A stretch of DNA of 64,000 nt from Polydactylus sextarius. Taxonomy: Eukaryota; Chordata; Actinopteri; Polynemidae. How positions within the stretch are numbered: position 1 is the first letter of the stretch; each line of letters begins with the position of its first letter. Under the pieces are notes generated by a model. It was given only the letters and a program-made list of their open reading frames with translations, was not told where the DNA came from and made no database searches. The stretch spans positions 23,773,501 through 23,837,500 of the forward strand of contig CM028912.1 of the NCBI GenBank assembly GCA_016801845.1, given 5' to 3'. The position numbers and the translations under genes are program-made. Positions 13,301 through 25,421 of this stretch are shown piece by piece.

Positions 13301-16300
13301 TCATGCCGTGTGTTCTCAGAACCAGTGTACTATTTTGAAACAAATCCTCTTAAATGTGTAAATATAAAGTGCCTAAACTTTGATGTTGTGGGTTATAATT
13401 TCAGACTGTGGTGTAGACTCAACACTGACAACAAAAGATTCTCTCAGGAAGTAAGGAAAACAAACTCACATGCTGAGCAACATCTTCTCCAAGTATATAT
13501 GTTTGTTCTGGATATAATTTTGTGATTCCTGAGTCTGAATCTGCTCTTTCCCATAATGCAGTGCAGAGTATTTGGCCCAGCAGCTGGTGCTGCAGTTCAA
13601 GAGGAGCTGGCTTCCTTCACGTGAGCCTCGGCGTGGACGGCTGAGCCTCCGTAGCTCGTTACAGGAGGTGAGAGGAAACAGGAGAACATAAGTGTCACGT
13701 ACGAAAAATGTCACCGTGATAAATAGCAGCTCAAAATAGAGAAGAGAAAAAAATCTGTCTTGCCCCGAGTGGCTGGCTGCAGTATCAGTCACAATGCTGC
13801 AGTGATCGAATAGGAGCTTGGATAGCCAAGTGCTTATGGTGCTCTATGTTGGCGTATACCATACAGTTGTTAGCTGGTTCAAATCCCAGCTGAGCCAAAC
13901 TTTCCTGTGTCTTCCCCCATTAAAGACAAAAGTGGTGTATATACATTTCAGCACCATTTTGTATGTCGCAACCTTTTCCAAATGAGGCCCCTGGTTCCTG
14001 CCTTTGCCTTTGCACCCACATCATGATAGGCCATACATTACATCCCCTCTGATCTTTGCTGTGTTTCAGCTGCCAGGTACCGGGAATGTGGCGGCGAGCG
14101 GTGGCAGCCTGACGGAGGAGATCAGACTGAGGACCAGGATGAGAGGATCCCTGAGCTGGGCACCTCCTCGCTTCCAGATCATCTTCACAGTTCAGCCGAC
14201 CCTGAGGTATTCATCTTGTCTGTGTGCACCACATTGACAGATAACCATGTGTTCGTTCACAGATGTTTCTGTCTTCTTCCCCAGGCGCAGCAAAGTTGTG
14301 GCCTTACAGCACTTTCTGTGTGCAGGCTGTGGGACGGAGGTGGAGCCCAGTGAGTACCAGAGAGTAACACTGACACTCATTGTGACGATTATGCAGTGTT
14401 TGATTAGGATCTGTAAAAGAAATAACACTGATGTTAAATAGAATTTGTGTGCTGACAGATTTAGAATAGAAGACCTGAGAATTAAATGAAATTTTTTTTT
14501 TAATAACTTTTGTGTTGTTTTCATCTTATCTTATCAAATAAATTGTGGCCTAAATGAGTTTCACATCTACAACCACTTCCTCACCTGCTTTCACGGGTGA
14601 AAAACACATGATGATCTACGGGTTTCTGTGCATCAATATAACATTTAAAATCAAGACTGTGGAAAAATGAAAAATATCTTTTGAATGACAAAGGTATAAA
14701 TTAAGAAACTTTCACCATTGAACCTGTGGTTTACAGTATAAATCCACTCTCAGAGACACTTATGGTGAAAAGTGATGACGTTCAGTGTGATAAAACCAAA
14801 ATTTTCATTAGAAAGTGAAATTAAAAGAGAAGAGTTTATTTACTATTCTTCTGCAAATTCTGTCCTCTGCAAATGATTCATATTTTACATAGGTAAAAAT
14901 AATAAATCCAAAAATCCTCCCACATAGAAATGATTATTGCTCAAAAGACATCAGAGGTGAAGGCTGATAAAACTTCTTTCTGCTACCAGGGTACATCAAG
15001 AAACTACGGTATTGTGATTATCTCGGCAGGTAGGTTACTATCATTTGTTGCTATACATGTTGTAAAAATTTGCTAAAACTGCACATTAACAGTTTGCACT
15101 GAGATTCTTGTGTCATTGTGAATGTTACAGGTATTTCTGTGACTGCTGCCACAGCGGCTCTGAGGCTGTGATTCCTGGTCGAGTTCTGTCCTGCTGGGAC
15201 TTTGGCAGGTAACAAAACTAAACACACTGACTAAGTCAGGTCAGAAGACCCCCTTTGATTGTTGATTGACTGTGAAGTTGTTGCTCTGCAGGTATCCTGT
15301 GAGTGATTTCTCCAAACAGCTGCTGGATTCAGTTTGGTGTCAGCCCCTGTTTGACCTGAGCAGTGTTGGTAGAACGCTCTGCGGCCGAGTAAAAGAACTG
15401 GACAAGTTCAGGGTGAGTGAAAGACTAAATTATTAGGTATTATTATTATTATTATTAATAACTAAAACTAAAAGGCCTCACTATGACTCTCAACAATGTC
15501 TTGACAAAAGCAGAAACCATCTTTGAAACACATTGCACAGGTGTTCGAAAGATGGAGACGACTGAAAGTGGTGCTTAACGTGCTCAAGCACATTAGCATC
15601 AGCATTAGTATTACAGCTACCAAGTGCTGTAATAGGCGGAGGACAATAACCACAGGTTTATACTTTTTTATTTCAAAATCCATTTAGATTTTTTCGTCCT
15701 TGTCGTTAATTTCATTAAATATGCATATCATTATTTTCATCACTAATCCATCTGCCAAATATTTCTCCATTTAAAAAAAAGAGACAGAAACAGAAACAGA
15801 AAGCTTCTATCCTCCACTGATTTGTTGGTGGGAATAATTTGTGTTATTTCAGTAAAATATTGAGGGATTAGGTTCCACAGCCGTCACAGCAGCTGAGATT
15901 TTGTTCACTCAAACTTTGCTTGTTTCTTTCAGGAGCTGCAGGAGCACCTACTTGGCATCAAGAAGCTGCTGAGAACCTGCAGATTATCTGAAAGGTCATT
16001 TTACTTCCACCTTCCACTCATCAAACACAATTTGAATTTTGTGATTGAGTCACATAGGTTATGCTGCGAGCAACACAAACCAGCTGGACAGTAGTTTGCA
16101 GGGCTGACACCTGATTACACACAGTGTTGACATTAGTTTTGTAAACTACTGTGGGACAATGATTTAATAGAACCATAGGATTTGGTGCCATCTAGTGGCA
16201 CTATGAGAAAAGACACAAAAGGGCCAGATGGAATTTTTTTTGTTATGAAGGAAAACTGCTTCTGATGTGTTTTTGTTGTGTTTGTGTCCCAGAGTGATGC

Positions 16301-17906
16301 GTGAGTTGGAGCAGCTTCCTGCTCACCTGTTCTCCGTGCAGCCGCCGCTCTTCTCCATGGACGACCTGCTGCGGGTGAAGAAGGGTCATCTGGTGACGCA
16401 GGCCAAAGCGGTGCTGCAGTCTGCCATCACTCACGTGGAAAGCTGCGAGGTCAGTGTGAAAAACTGACTATTCCTGAACCTTTGTAGATTTTTTGAAGTG
16501 ATCATGGATCTAAATATGGACAGAGTCAGGTGTACAGATGAAAAAAAAAAAATCTGTCCTTTTGGGTAGTTGTTCTTATCATGCTGACATATCCTCAAGT
16601 CTTCTTTCATGTTCCTGATCAGTTTGACTTTAATTAGTTATGTGATATTATACAGCTGACACATGCTGATTTACAGGAAAAACTGACTCCTACTTGGTTG
16701 AAAGGGGCTACTTTGATATTGCAGCGACACTACCTGATCTTTACTGTGCAGACTGTGGCTCTACATGATGGCACCAGAGTTATGTTAAGATGGCAGCACT
16801 TGTATCCAATACACTTTGGATTTTGTACAGTGGGTGGAAATATATTATCGTTGGCCATCTTTATATACAGTCACTGGTGTAACCACACTTATGGATGTAG
16901 TGCACCAACAACATCAGAGGAGTTCATGCCTATGCAAACAACTATTTTATGATTTGTAATATGTGATTACATTAGTTCACTTCATTTCTATTCCCGAAAG
17001 AGCTGCTTCTTACGATTCAACACAAACGTTGTCTCTGTGTCTTCAATGTCACAGCTTTGTCTGGCCAGAGGTTTCATCTGCGAGTTCTGCCGAGAGAGAG
17101 ACATCATCTTTCCCTTTCAGCGTGACATATGCAGCCGCTGTCCAGGTAAGTCTCAGACAACACGGATGTCAAATGAAACGGGAGGACAGGTATGTTTCAG
17201 ACATAAACCTAAGTTAACGTTACTGCGGGAGGACATACATTTCATCGTGCACTAAATAAACAGATTTCTGATGTGAAATTTCCTGACCAGCTCTTCAGAT
17301 ATTAAGCAAATCCATCCACATTGCTGTAGTTGTATCTACATGAAGTGATTCTGTTGCTACAGGTATTTATTTAGATTTATTGGCAGATTTTTTCAGTGAA
17401 GTTTGTGAGGGTGACACCAACAGTCCCCTGATATAGTAGTTAAGTTAGGCCTCCAAGCTAACTGTGCTAATGACAGGAATTGTACAACTAGTTTTTTTCA
17501 AACAAGTCAGAGCCTGTAGTCTGTTACCATGGAAGGTGGTAACAGGCTACAGGAAAAAGGCAGAGGAAGATGTTGATAATGGCTTTTACCACAGAGGGCA
17601 GCTACTTATTGGAATTGACATATCCTCAGAAGCACGCTACATGCTAACTGGCAAAACAACTCCTCAAAATCCATAGTTATTGTCGTCAGTTGGAGCTTCA
17701 GTGAGGTAGCATCTGTCTGACTCACAGGAATGATGGACAGGTGTGTAGCCATGGGCCAGCTGTTTGAATATTGTTTCTCTCTCTTCACAGTGTGTAAGAC
17801 CTGCTTTCACAAACACTGCTTTGTGGATAAAAAGTGTCCAAAATGTGTTCGGATCCAAACACGGAAAAAACAACCAGACCGGTCGATGAAGAGACAAGAC
17901 AGTTAA
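10380..17906 (+). CDS. rubcnl: Rubicon-like autophagy enhancer (Pacer), 16 coding exons
   Basis: Pacer promotes autophagosome maturation by acting on Beclin/UVRAG-PI3K and HOPS at autophagosomes (family knowledge). Exons: 10380-10488, 11135-11546, 11888-12168, 12346-12449, 12553-12940, 13405-13450, 13562-13667, 14070-14206, 14285-14349, 14990-15029, 15131-15208, 15292-15412, 15933-15994, 16293-16449, 17055-17145, 17791-17906. All junctions are GT-AG, all phases agree, and the sum is 2313 nt (770 residues; human about 662). Residues 1-300 are Ser-rich and disordered. ENAHFIVVDMV at about 303 and SWAPPRFQIIF at about 512 match RUBCNL rather than RUBCN. The Rubicon homology domain (about 530-765) keeps its zinc ligands: CAGCG, FCDCCH, CELC, FICEFC, CSRC, CKTCFHKHCF, CPKC. 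The start at 10380 directly follows an acceptor; ATG 10440 is an alternative. No RUN domain is present. Confidence 0.93.
13030..13205. repeat. Common teleost dispersed repeat in rubcnl intron 5
   Basis: The tract 'gtttcctcccacagccaaaa' followed by 'ctaaattgcccgtaggtgta' and 'ggccctgtgatgagttggtg' is a widespread fish retroposon-type sequence recalled from many teleost genomes. It is intronic and non-coding. Confidence 0.6.
13807..13912 (+). mobile_element. tRNA-derived SINE fragment in rubcnl intron 7
   Basis: A tRNA-like A box (TAGCCAAGTGCTT, 13823-13835) and a B box (GGTTCAAATCC, 13876-13886) occur at roughly tRNA-like spacing. The sequence does not fold into a convincing tRNA, so it is best read as a tRNA-derived SINE head rather than a tRNA gene. 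Confidence 0.5.
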
Positions 17907-18064
17907 TTCATATGATTGACTTTACCAGAGTTTCCACATAAAACACTGTTGTACTGTATGTAAAGTGTAAATGAATTTCTTCTTTCAGAAAACCTCTTCG
18001 TCCTTCAGGAAATCCAAGCTCACACTGTTGTAACTTATATAAAATATGTCACATTTCCTGTGGA

Positions 18065-18070
18065 AATAAA
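18065..18070 (+). terminator. rubcnl: Polyadenylation signal of rubcnl
   Basis: AATAAA lies 159 bases after the rubcnl stop codon, giving a short 3' UTR. No better signal is nearer. Confidence 0.7.
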
Positions 18071-18089
18071 ATTGATAGTGGAGAGTAAT

Positions 18090-21000
18090 TCCATACCTCA
18101 AATCAACCACCTTTTCAGACCTTCCGCTCTGTTTCATCTTGTTTTCATTTCGTTTTCATTTTATCTGTCTGGTCACTGACATTAGAAAAGGTTTAAAGAC
18201 ATGATGCAGTCACAACATTAAACACAAAGCATGGTTTGACTGTAAAGTGACCTCTCACCGTTCAGTCACTAACCAAAGCTCATGGCCCATGGCCCTATCA
18301 TCATGAACTTTGGGTAGAAGTTGAAAGAAATGTGATCCTGGATACAAGCTCCTGGTTGGGCTCAGATGAAGAAAGAGATATAGGTAAGGAGCTTCTGCTC
18401 CTTCACGTCTGAAGGAGCCTGAAGTGATTCATCTGATCAGGACGCCTCCTGATGAATGCAGCGGACCTCAGTGTTGACCTAAAACACACTGCACACACAG
18501 AGATTATATCTAGTATGTCATCTAGTGTGAGAACACCTGGACAGTGTCTCTGAGCAGAGGGACACCTGGAGTACTTTATTATTCCACCCTATTGCACTGC
18601 ATCTGAACCATGATAATAATGCAATATAGAGAATAAGCATTTTGAAACCCTCGTATTATACCTCCTATTACTGTCACTGAGTCTAACTGACTGGCTGCCT
18701 TTTTCATTATGAGACGATATCAAGGAATTTAAAGTTACAGTGGATATATAACACAGCTGCTTCTTGTCATTTGACCTTTTAGCTGCTTGCCCTAATGCTG
18801 AATTGTTATTCCTTTTCTCATTTTATGTAATCAAATGACCTAATTAGATTTTTTATTTGATCTAATTTCATTTAATTTATGACTCTGTCTGTGGTCTTTC
18901 TTTTTCAAAACATTCAACAAATGCAAACAAAAAGTGATACAGCAACTTGATTATAGTCTTGAGAAACTATCGTCAAACGAGGCAAAGTTAACATGAATGA
19001 TGCAATGGACTTAATGGGCAAAACTGAAATTAGGTGCAACAACGTATCTCTCCGTAGATCGGTGTTTGTTTGGGTAATTGACATACTGTGTGTCACCTCT
19101 GAAAGCTGCCTTTTGTGACAGACAGACAACAGACACAGAATTCTGCCCCGTGAGATTTAATCTGTCTCTGTGTGAACGGAGCAGTCCGTCAGCTGCTCCT
19201 AAAGGTAGCAAGCTGAACCTCTGCAGACAGGACGTTTGTTAACACCTGCACAGCTCGGTCTCAGATGGCCACATCTCAGGTGTTGCTGCAATCAGAGGTG
19301 TCAAGAAAAACAAGCACAAACACACTGTGTAGACAACATATCCACTAATGATGCAATATTTGCCCAACTGTGTTTTTATTTACAGTCATCAAACTAGATT
19401 TTTAATCACTTATACATTTTCATAATAAGTACAGTATTACCTCAAAACCCCAGCCCCACAGAGACTCAGTAGCATTTGCCCTTCCTCTCTGTGGCTTTTA
19501 GCGTCTGTTGCCTCATTCAGTGGACTCCTGGCCCACGGCATCTTATTATACTGTCACTCTCAAATCTTTTTTAATGAACAAGTTCTAAAACCCAACTGTG
19601 AGCCACGTTATTTCTATTAATTATATCTACAACCCCAATTCAGAAAAAGTTAGGATGTTGTGCAAATTGTAAATAAAAACAGAATGCAATGATGTGGAAA
19701 TCACATAAACCCAAATTTTATTAATAACTGAAGATAACAAATCAAATGTTTAAGCACCCCTCCACTCCCCACTCCCTACGCCCATAGCATTTACAAGTAA
19801 ATGTAAGCCCACTGCAGTATACTGCCTACTTTTATTTGTTTTGAATGAGTATGAATTGCGATGGCAAATGAGGGTGCGGAGGAAATGCACTCAGTCTCTG
19901 AGCTTTTATTTAGAATATAACAGAATATTTTTATTTGTCCCTCAAGGGGACATTTATCTGTTCGGCAGCAAAAAAGTATGATAAAATAATTAATAGAAAA
20001 AAAAAAAAGTTAACAGAAAATAAAAAAATTGTTTATATAAAAAAGAAAAAGTGGCTCCACGACGCTGAGTGCAGGATAAAGGGGTAGAAAACGGATGGAT
20101 AACATTAGTTAATGTTAGCTAGCAATCGTTAATTGTCACTGCTAACGTTTTCCATTCATCCGTTCATTACTTTATCCTTTAAACTGAAAGTGCTTCCACT
20201 TTCCTTCTAAAATGAAATAACACAAAAGTAGCCAGCCACAAAATTGTCTTTGGTAATTCATTATTTGTATGATGCACAATATAATGTAGAATTGAAAAAC
20301 TAAAACAATGTCAGTAGCAATCGTTTTATTTAATATATTAATACAATAATATATTATTGCTGGAGCCTTGTAAATAAGTCACTCTCACATTAGAACATCA
20401 TTATTTTTCTACCCTCTATGCAGCTTCCTACTTAGTAGGCCTGGTTGGCAAAAGTCAGGTCACAGACTGAAACGGGAACATCCAGTGTTTAAAGAGGTAC
20501 TATGCAACTGTTTCATAGTCTGGGTGAGGGCCTGGGGGGGCCTGGGGTCTCCTACTGGAAAAACCATCCTTGCAAATTTTCCATGAGCGGTGCGCTGTTT
20601 GTTTTGGTCTGGAAGTCTCGTGAGACACGTGAGGAATGAGAAGAACAAACTGATTTCATGGCATTTTGACAGACTGACACTCCATCCAGTAGCTCTTGTC
20701 AGCTAACTATAAGAAAAGAATAATGCTGTTTGTTTTTAGATTATCATCATGGCATAACCAGCGAAGAAGGCCAAAAGTGATGCTGACCTGGCTTTGCTGC
20801 TGTTGCAGCTGTAAGTACATCATGTGTATCTTTATACCTGAAGCTTCTATGCTACATGTAGCTACTCTGTAGCCTTTATTCTGTTTTTGGTGTTTGTGTT
20901 AGTAAGAGTTTCCATAACTGACGACGGCGATGGCTGGATAGCAGCCACCTAGCTAGGAAGCTATTAGAAGCTAGCTGTATAACCACAGTAGTTACAAGTT

Positions 21001-21767
21001 CTGGCAAGCAATGACATTTACTCGACATTAGTGTCAGTCCAAGCTCAGTGTCTAGTATTAGCAAGTTCGAACGTGACAAGTATGTTTCTCACACTGTGAC
21101 TAGGTCTAGCTTTAGTGATATTGCAGAAAGTGATTGATCTACTGTTCATTTTCATTCAGAGATGAAAATAAACGGCACTTTATTCATTCATATGTTCAGT
21201 ATAAATTTATGTATGATTGCAGCATGCACTCCCTGACCCTGAGCGCCGTTGAAGAAGAGCACAACGACTCGCCAGATCCGTAGAAGAGCTGGTCAGACGA
21301 CATGTGTCATGAGATGACCTGACACCTCAGAACCCCCAAGAACAATGATGCCTCTTCCAACTTCATTTTAGATAAAAAACTGATGAAGCACCATTTGAAA
21401 ACAATCAATTATTTATGTATATTTAGTTACACTCATCAAAATACCTCAGTGCATCTTCTCAATTGCAATTTTACAGTGCATTTAGATAGATCCTGAACTA
21501 TTTACAATTATGCATGTTGTATATTACACAAGGCAGGCAACCCTATTGTACTATTGCAGCATGGTGGTCATGCAGACCAACACTGTATAGTACTTGTGAA
21601 AGTGCAAAGAGGAAGATGATGATGAAAGTGTGTTACATCATGGCCCAGCAGAGACCTAGACACAAGAGGTGAGCCATGACTGGACAGATAGAGACAGATA
21701 AATCTGCTGTAGGATAAAGAGCTTCAGACCGACAAGTGTCAGAGCTGCAGCTTCTCCTCCTCTGTTG
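18090..21767. other. Intergenic between rubcnl and the TAAR gene
   Basis: No gene is supported. The stretch 19630-19760 ('tacaaccccaattcagaaaa', then 'aaataaaaacagaatgcaat') matches the end of a DNA transposon common in teleosts. The stretch 20480-20830 resembles a fish MITE by memory ('aaagaggtactatgcaactg'), with low certainty. The remainder is AT-rich unique sequence. Confidence 0.45.
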
Positions 21768-23006
21768 ATGGACATCCAGAGTGGAGCAGAGCTTTGCTTT
21801 CCAGGGCTCAACACCTCTTGCAGGGAGCCAACTCCTTCTTGGTCTGAAGCTGCGCTCATCAACAGTCTGCTGTCCTCCATCTCTGTGCTCACTGTAGCTC
21901 TCAATCTGCTCGTCATCATCGCCATCTCCCACTTCAGGCAGAGATTCATTTTTCAGCAGAATCGGCAATTTTAATTTTACAAATACAAATGCTAATTTTA
22001 CAGAAAGAATTGAGGTAGTCCTGAGTAATGTATATGATAACAGTAGTTTGTCTTCCTATCAGCCATGACTAATTAGTTTTTTTGCTCACATTTTAACAAA
22101 ACTTAACAGTTAGTGTCTTTTTTACTTTTTCTGCTTTATAAACAAGGTCTTGATGATTTAATGTTTTATTTCTTTCCCTGCAGGCAGCTCCACACACCCA
22201 CTAACATCCTTCTACTCTCTCTGGCTGTGTCAGACTTTCTCGTGGGCCTCCTGCTATTACCGGCAGAAATTCTGCTAATGACATCCTGCTGGTTTGTAGG
22301 TGACGTGATGTGTTCTCTTTATCATTACATGCCTTTCATTATCACCTCTGCCTCAGTAGGAAACATGGTACTCATATCTGTTGACCGGTATGTGGCTATT
22401 TGTACTCCTCTGCATTACCCAGCCAGAGTGACTGAGAGAAGAGTTCAACTGTGTGTTTGTCTGTGTTGGTTCTGTTCTTTTCTCTACAGCAGTCTCATAT
22501 CAGAGTTGGACCAGGCTCCAGCAGCAGTCATCAGTGAGAATTCCTGTTATGGACAATGTGCAATTGTGATTAGCTATGTTGCAAACACTGTTGACCTGAT
22601 TTTGACCTTTTTTCTTCCAATTACCATCATCACAGTTCTGTATATAAGAGTCTTTGTGGTGGCTGTGTCTCAGGCTCGTGCCATGCGCTGTCACACTACA
22701 ACTGTCATGCTCCAGTGTTCAGTGACTGTAACAACCAAGAAATCTGAACTGAAAGCAGCCAGGACTCTTGGTGTTCTTGTGGTTGTGTTTCTAATGTGTT
22801 TGTGCCCATATTACTGTTTCTCTCTTGCAGGAGATGAAGCTTTCAACAATTCATATTTGTATTATTTTGTATATCTGCTCTATCTTAACTCCTGTGTGAA
22901 CCCTGTCATATATGTCTTATATTACCCCTGGTTTAGAAAAGTTATAAAATTAATCATCACTCTTCAGATTCTGCAGCCTGGCTCCCGTGAGACCAGCATA
23001 CTATAA
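21768..23006 (+). CDS. Trace amine-associated receptor, class III-like, two exons
   Basis: Olfactory GPCR for amines, expected in olfactory sensory neuron cilia. Exon 1 (21768-21937) encodes the N-terminus with NTSC and TM1; exon 2 (22184-23006) encodes TM2-TM7 and the tail. Together they give 330 residues in frame. Diagnostic features are QLHTPTNILLLSLAVSDFLV in TM2, VDRY at the end of TM3, and the TAAR fingerprint NSCVNPVIYVLYYPWF in TM7. The aminergic Asp at 3.32 is replaced by Pro, while TM5 carries Asp at 5.42 (TVDLILTFFLP), as described for non-classical teleost TAARs. The junction needs a GC-AG intron, and both ends carry CAGGCAG. If that intron is not spliced, the gene is a pseudogene, because TAA occurs at 21972. 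Confidence 0.85.
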
Positions 23007-23080
23007 ACAGGCTGTGTTAGATTATAGCTGATTAATGTGCAAAGAAAACAATATGTTGTGAATTTTTAAATCAATCACTA

Positions 23081-23086
23081 AATAAA
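23081..23086 (+). terminator. Polyadenylation signal after the TAAR
   Basis: AATAAA 75 bases after the TAAR stop codon, in an AT-rich context. Confidence 0.5.
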
Positions 23087-23535
23087 TGAAGTAAAAATAT
23101 GATTTTCGCCTTTACAGAAGCATCTCAGATTTAAATCCACATATTTTAAACATACATGTTTTCATTCCTCCATTAAACTTTTTTATTTATGATTGGAAAC
23201 TTTCCAACCCAGCAGACTAAAGCTTAGTGTCTGCATATGTGTTCATCATCTCTATGATTTCTGTCAGTTTTGTTGTGAACAGAGAGATGACTGAATTAGA
23301 GAGATGTTCCCATCAACCTCACTCACCTGTAGAGGAAAGAAAAATGTGTTGTTGTATGTTGTTTGTCACATAAAATTCAGCAGCAAAACATCATGTTTCA
23401 ACAGTTAGTGCTGCTGCTCATCATTCTCCAGATTATATGACAACTGAAAATACCATTTCAAAAATATCATTTGAAAATAACAGTTTCAAAGATTGCTCCA
23501 AGGTTCCTCACATTAGAACTGGAACCATCGCATTC

Positions 23536-23666
23536 TATTTATTCTTTTTGAACTCCTGTTTAAACCATCTATGCCTTGTTTTACCAATGTGTTCAGAAGA
23601 GTTACTAAACACATTGTCACTCTTCAGATTCTGCAGCCTGGCTCCCATGAGGCCAATATACTGTAG
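23536..23666 (+). pseudogene. TAAR 3'-end pseudogene fragment
   Basis: This segment is a diverged copy of the last 140 or so bases of the TAAR at 22184-23006: NSC(V/L)N is recognisable, and 'cactcttcagattctgcagc' is identical in both. It has small insertions that break the frame and no upstream TM1-TM6. The sequence just before it (about 23490-23535) is a dispersed repeat also seen near 8800. It is a remnant of a tandem duplicate, useful as evidence of a small local TAAR family. Confidence 0.75.
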
Positions 23667-24697
23667 AGAGTGAAATGAGATCCCAGTCCTCAGTTTTCAT
23701 AGTGACTAAGATAATTACAAGAATCCAGCAAAGGTAAAGAATTCTACATGTAAGACAAAGAGGGAGAGAGAAAAAGAGATGCTGGTCACAGTTTGGAGTA
23801 CACTTTCACATGCTTGAACTATTTAATTAAAAAAAATCCAAACTGTTAAATTATATTTGATCCATCTAGTTTTGGTTATGTGTTGTAATTTTGTGACATA
23901 CCAACATTTCAATCTCTCATGCTCTTAACTAACTAAATGAATTTGAACAAAATCATAATGATATATTACACGTCTCCCTTTGCCCAGGCGACACTGTGGC
24001 TCATTTTAACTGCTCCTCCGATTTTGTTTCTTCTCCTGTTTAGTAGCTAACAGATTCAGTTTCCTGTAACCGTTCACAGTTCAAATGAGCAAAAACCTGT
24101 TGAAAAAGAGCATTTAAAAGAACATTTCTCTAAATGGATACGGCTTGAAACTTTCCTAGAAGCAAAGGATAAATGTGATCAGTGTTTGGAGCCACTTGGA
24201 GACATTTGTTCACTGTAATGAGAATACCGCTGCAGCTTGTCCACTGATGAGGTCATTAAATTATGTGCAGAATTTATAGAGTTAAGTTGGAATTTTTCTT
24301 TGTACTTCTCGTTCTATTACATGTACATGTGCTACTGTAGGGTGTCGAGAGTCTTGGAGGAGGTGCCAAAAATGTAGCAGGCACAAAAAATAAGGTTGAC
24401 GCAGGATTTATTTTCCACCACCTAGGGCCGGTTCTAGGCAGGGCACATATGAGAAGGCAGTCAGAAATGTGAAGGTGAACACATCTGACTGAAAACTAAA
24501 AATAAATAAACAAAATAAAATATAATAATTATAATAGCCTGTGAATGCCAGTGCTTAGAAGTCTTAAATAAAATCTGGATGAAAGGAATTGTATTATTAG
24601 CAATTATTAATATTATATTTTATATTATTATTTTATTTAATTATTATAAATTATTATATTTTATCAACAACATAACATTTATATTAAAAAAAAAAGA
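23667..24697. other. Intergenic, AT-rich, no gene seen
   Basis: Unique AT-rich spacer. The part 24490-24735 is almost pure A/T. No ORF or splice structure can be supported. Confidence 0.5.
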
Positions 24698-24769
24698 TCA
24701 ATAAAAAATAAAACAATCCAAAAAAAAAAAAAATACAGTTATATGCAAGAGTACTGTATTGACAGAGTA

Positions 24770-25421
24770 CTCAAACCTTTGAGATGGTACTAAATGATAC
24801 TTTTCTTTATGTTGCTTTGCTGCCATCTTGTGGAAGGATTCAATGAAGTTGTCTCCTTTGCAGAAGAAACATAGCTTGGAGAAAGCCTCTCTAAAGAGGT
24901 TCTCTGAAGGCTTCTGTGGTTCCTCCACCCTCTCCTCATTCAGTGATGCATGGACTTTAAGTGGGGAGATTTTGGTAGCAAAGCTTTTTCTGCTTACAGA
25001 CCTTTTCTGTTGCTCTGATGTTTTTAGGGTCTTACCAGATGACTGTTGAAGAGAGCCAAACATTGGATCCAACAGTATTTTTGCTTGACGCTTAATGAAT
25101 TCCATTACATGATGAAATTTAGCCCTTCATTGTGTATTTTCCAGTATTTTACATGCTTTGACTCTCCATTGTTCTTGTAATCTGTATGGCAGTTTTGATA
25201 GGATAAGTTTTAAGTTGGATGGGGTGTCAAACTCACATGTCTGGAAGGTCTCTGGCCACATTACAGCAGCTTCGTAAATACAGCAGCTCTTTTGCATCGT
25301 CAGACTTTATGGTGTTCCAGCTCAAGGACTTTTCAATATAGACAGTTGTTAGGCGGTATGGATTTACAAAGTAAATATCAAGCAGCCCTTTAGCTTCCAC
25401 ATATCCACAATTGACATCCAT
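24770..25421 (-). mobile_element. BEL/Pao retrotransposon gag remnant
   Basis: Reading the minus strand from 25421, GYVEAKGLLDIYFVNPYRLT and KSDDAKELLYLRSCCNVARD resemble the gag-like region of fish BEL/Pao elements. From 25105 the ORF continues with EFIKRQAKILLDPMFGSLQ and the zinc-knuckle-like CFFCKGDNFIESFHKMAAKQ. The second cysteine pair is degraded (His/Cys lost), the frame is broken between 25233 and 25105, and no protease or RT is present. It is a dead fragment. Confidence 0.7.

Noticed and set aside
13823..13886. Genuine tRNA gene
   Set aside because: A and B boxes are present but the cloverleaf does not close; a tRNA-derived SINE fits better.
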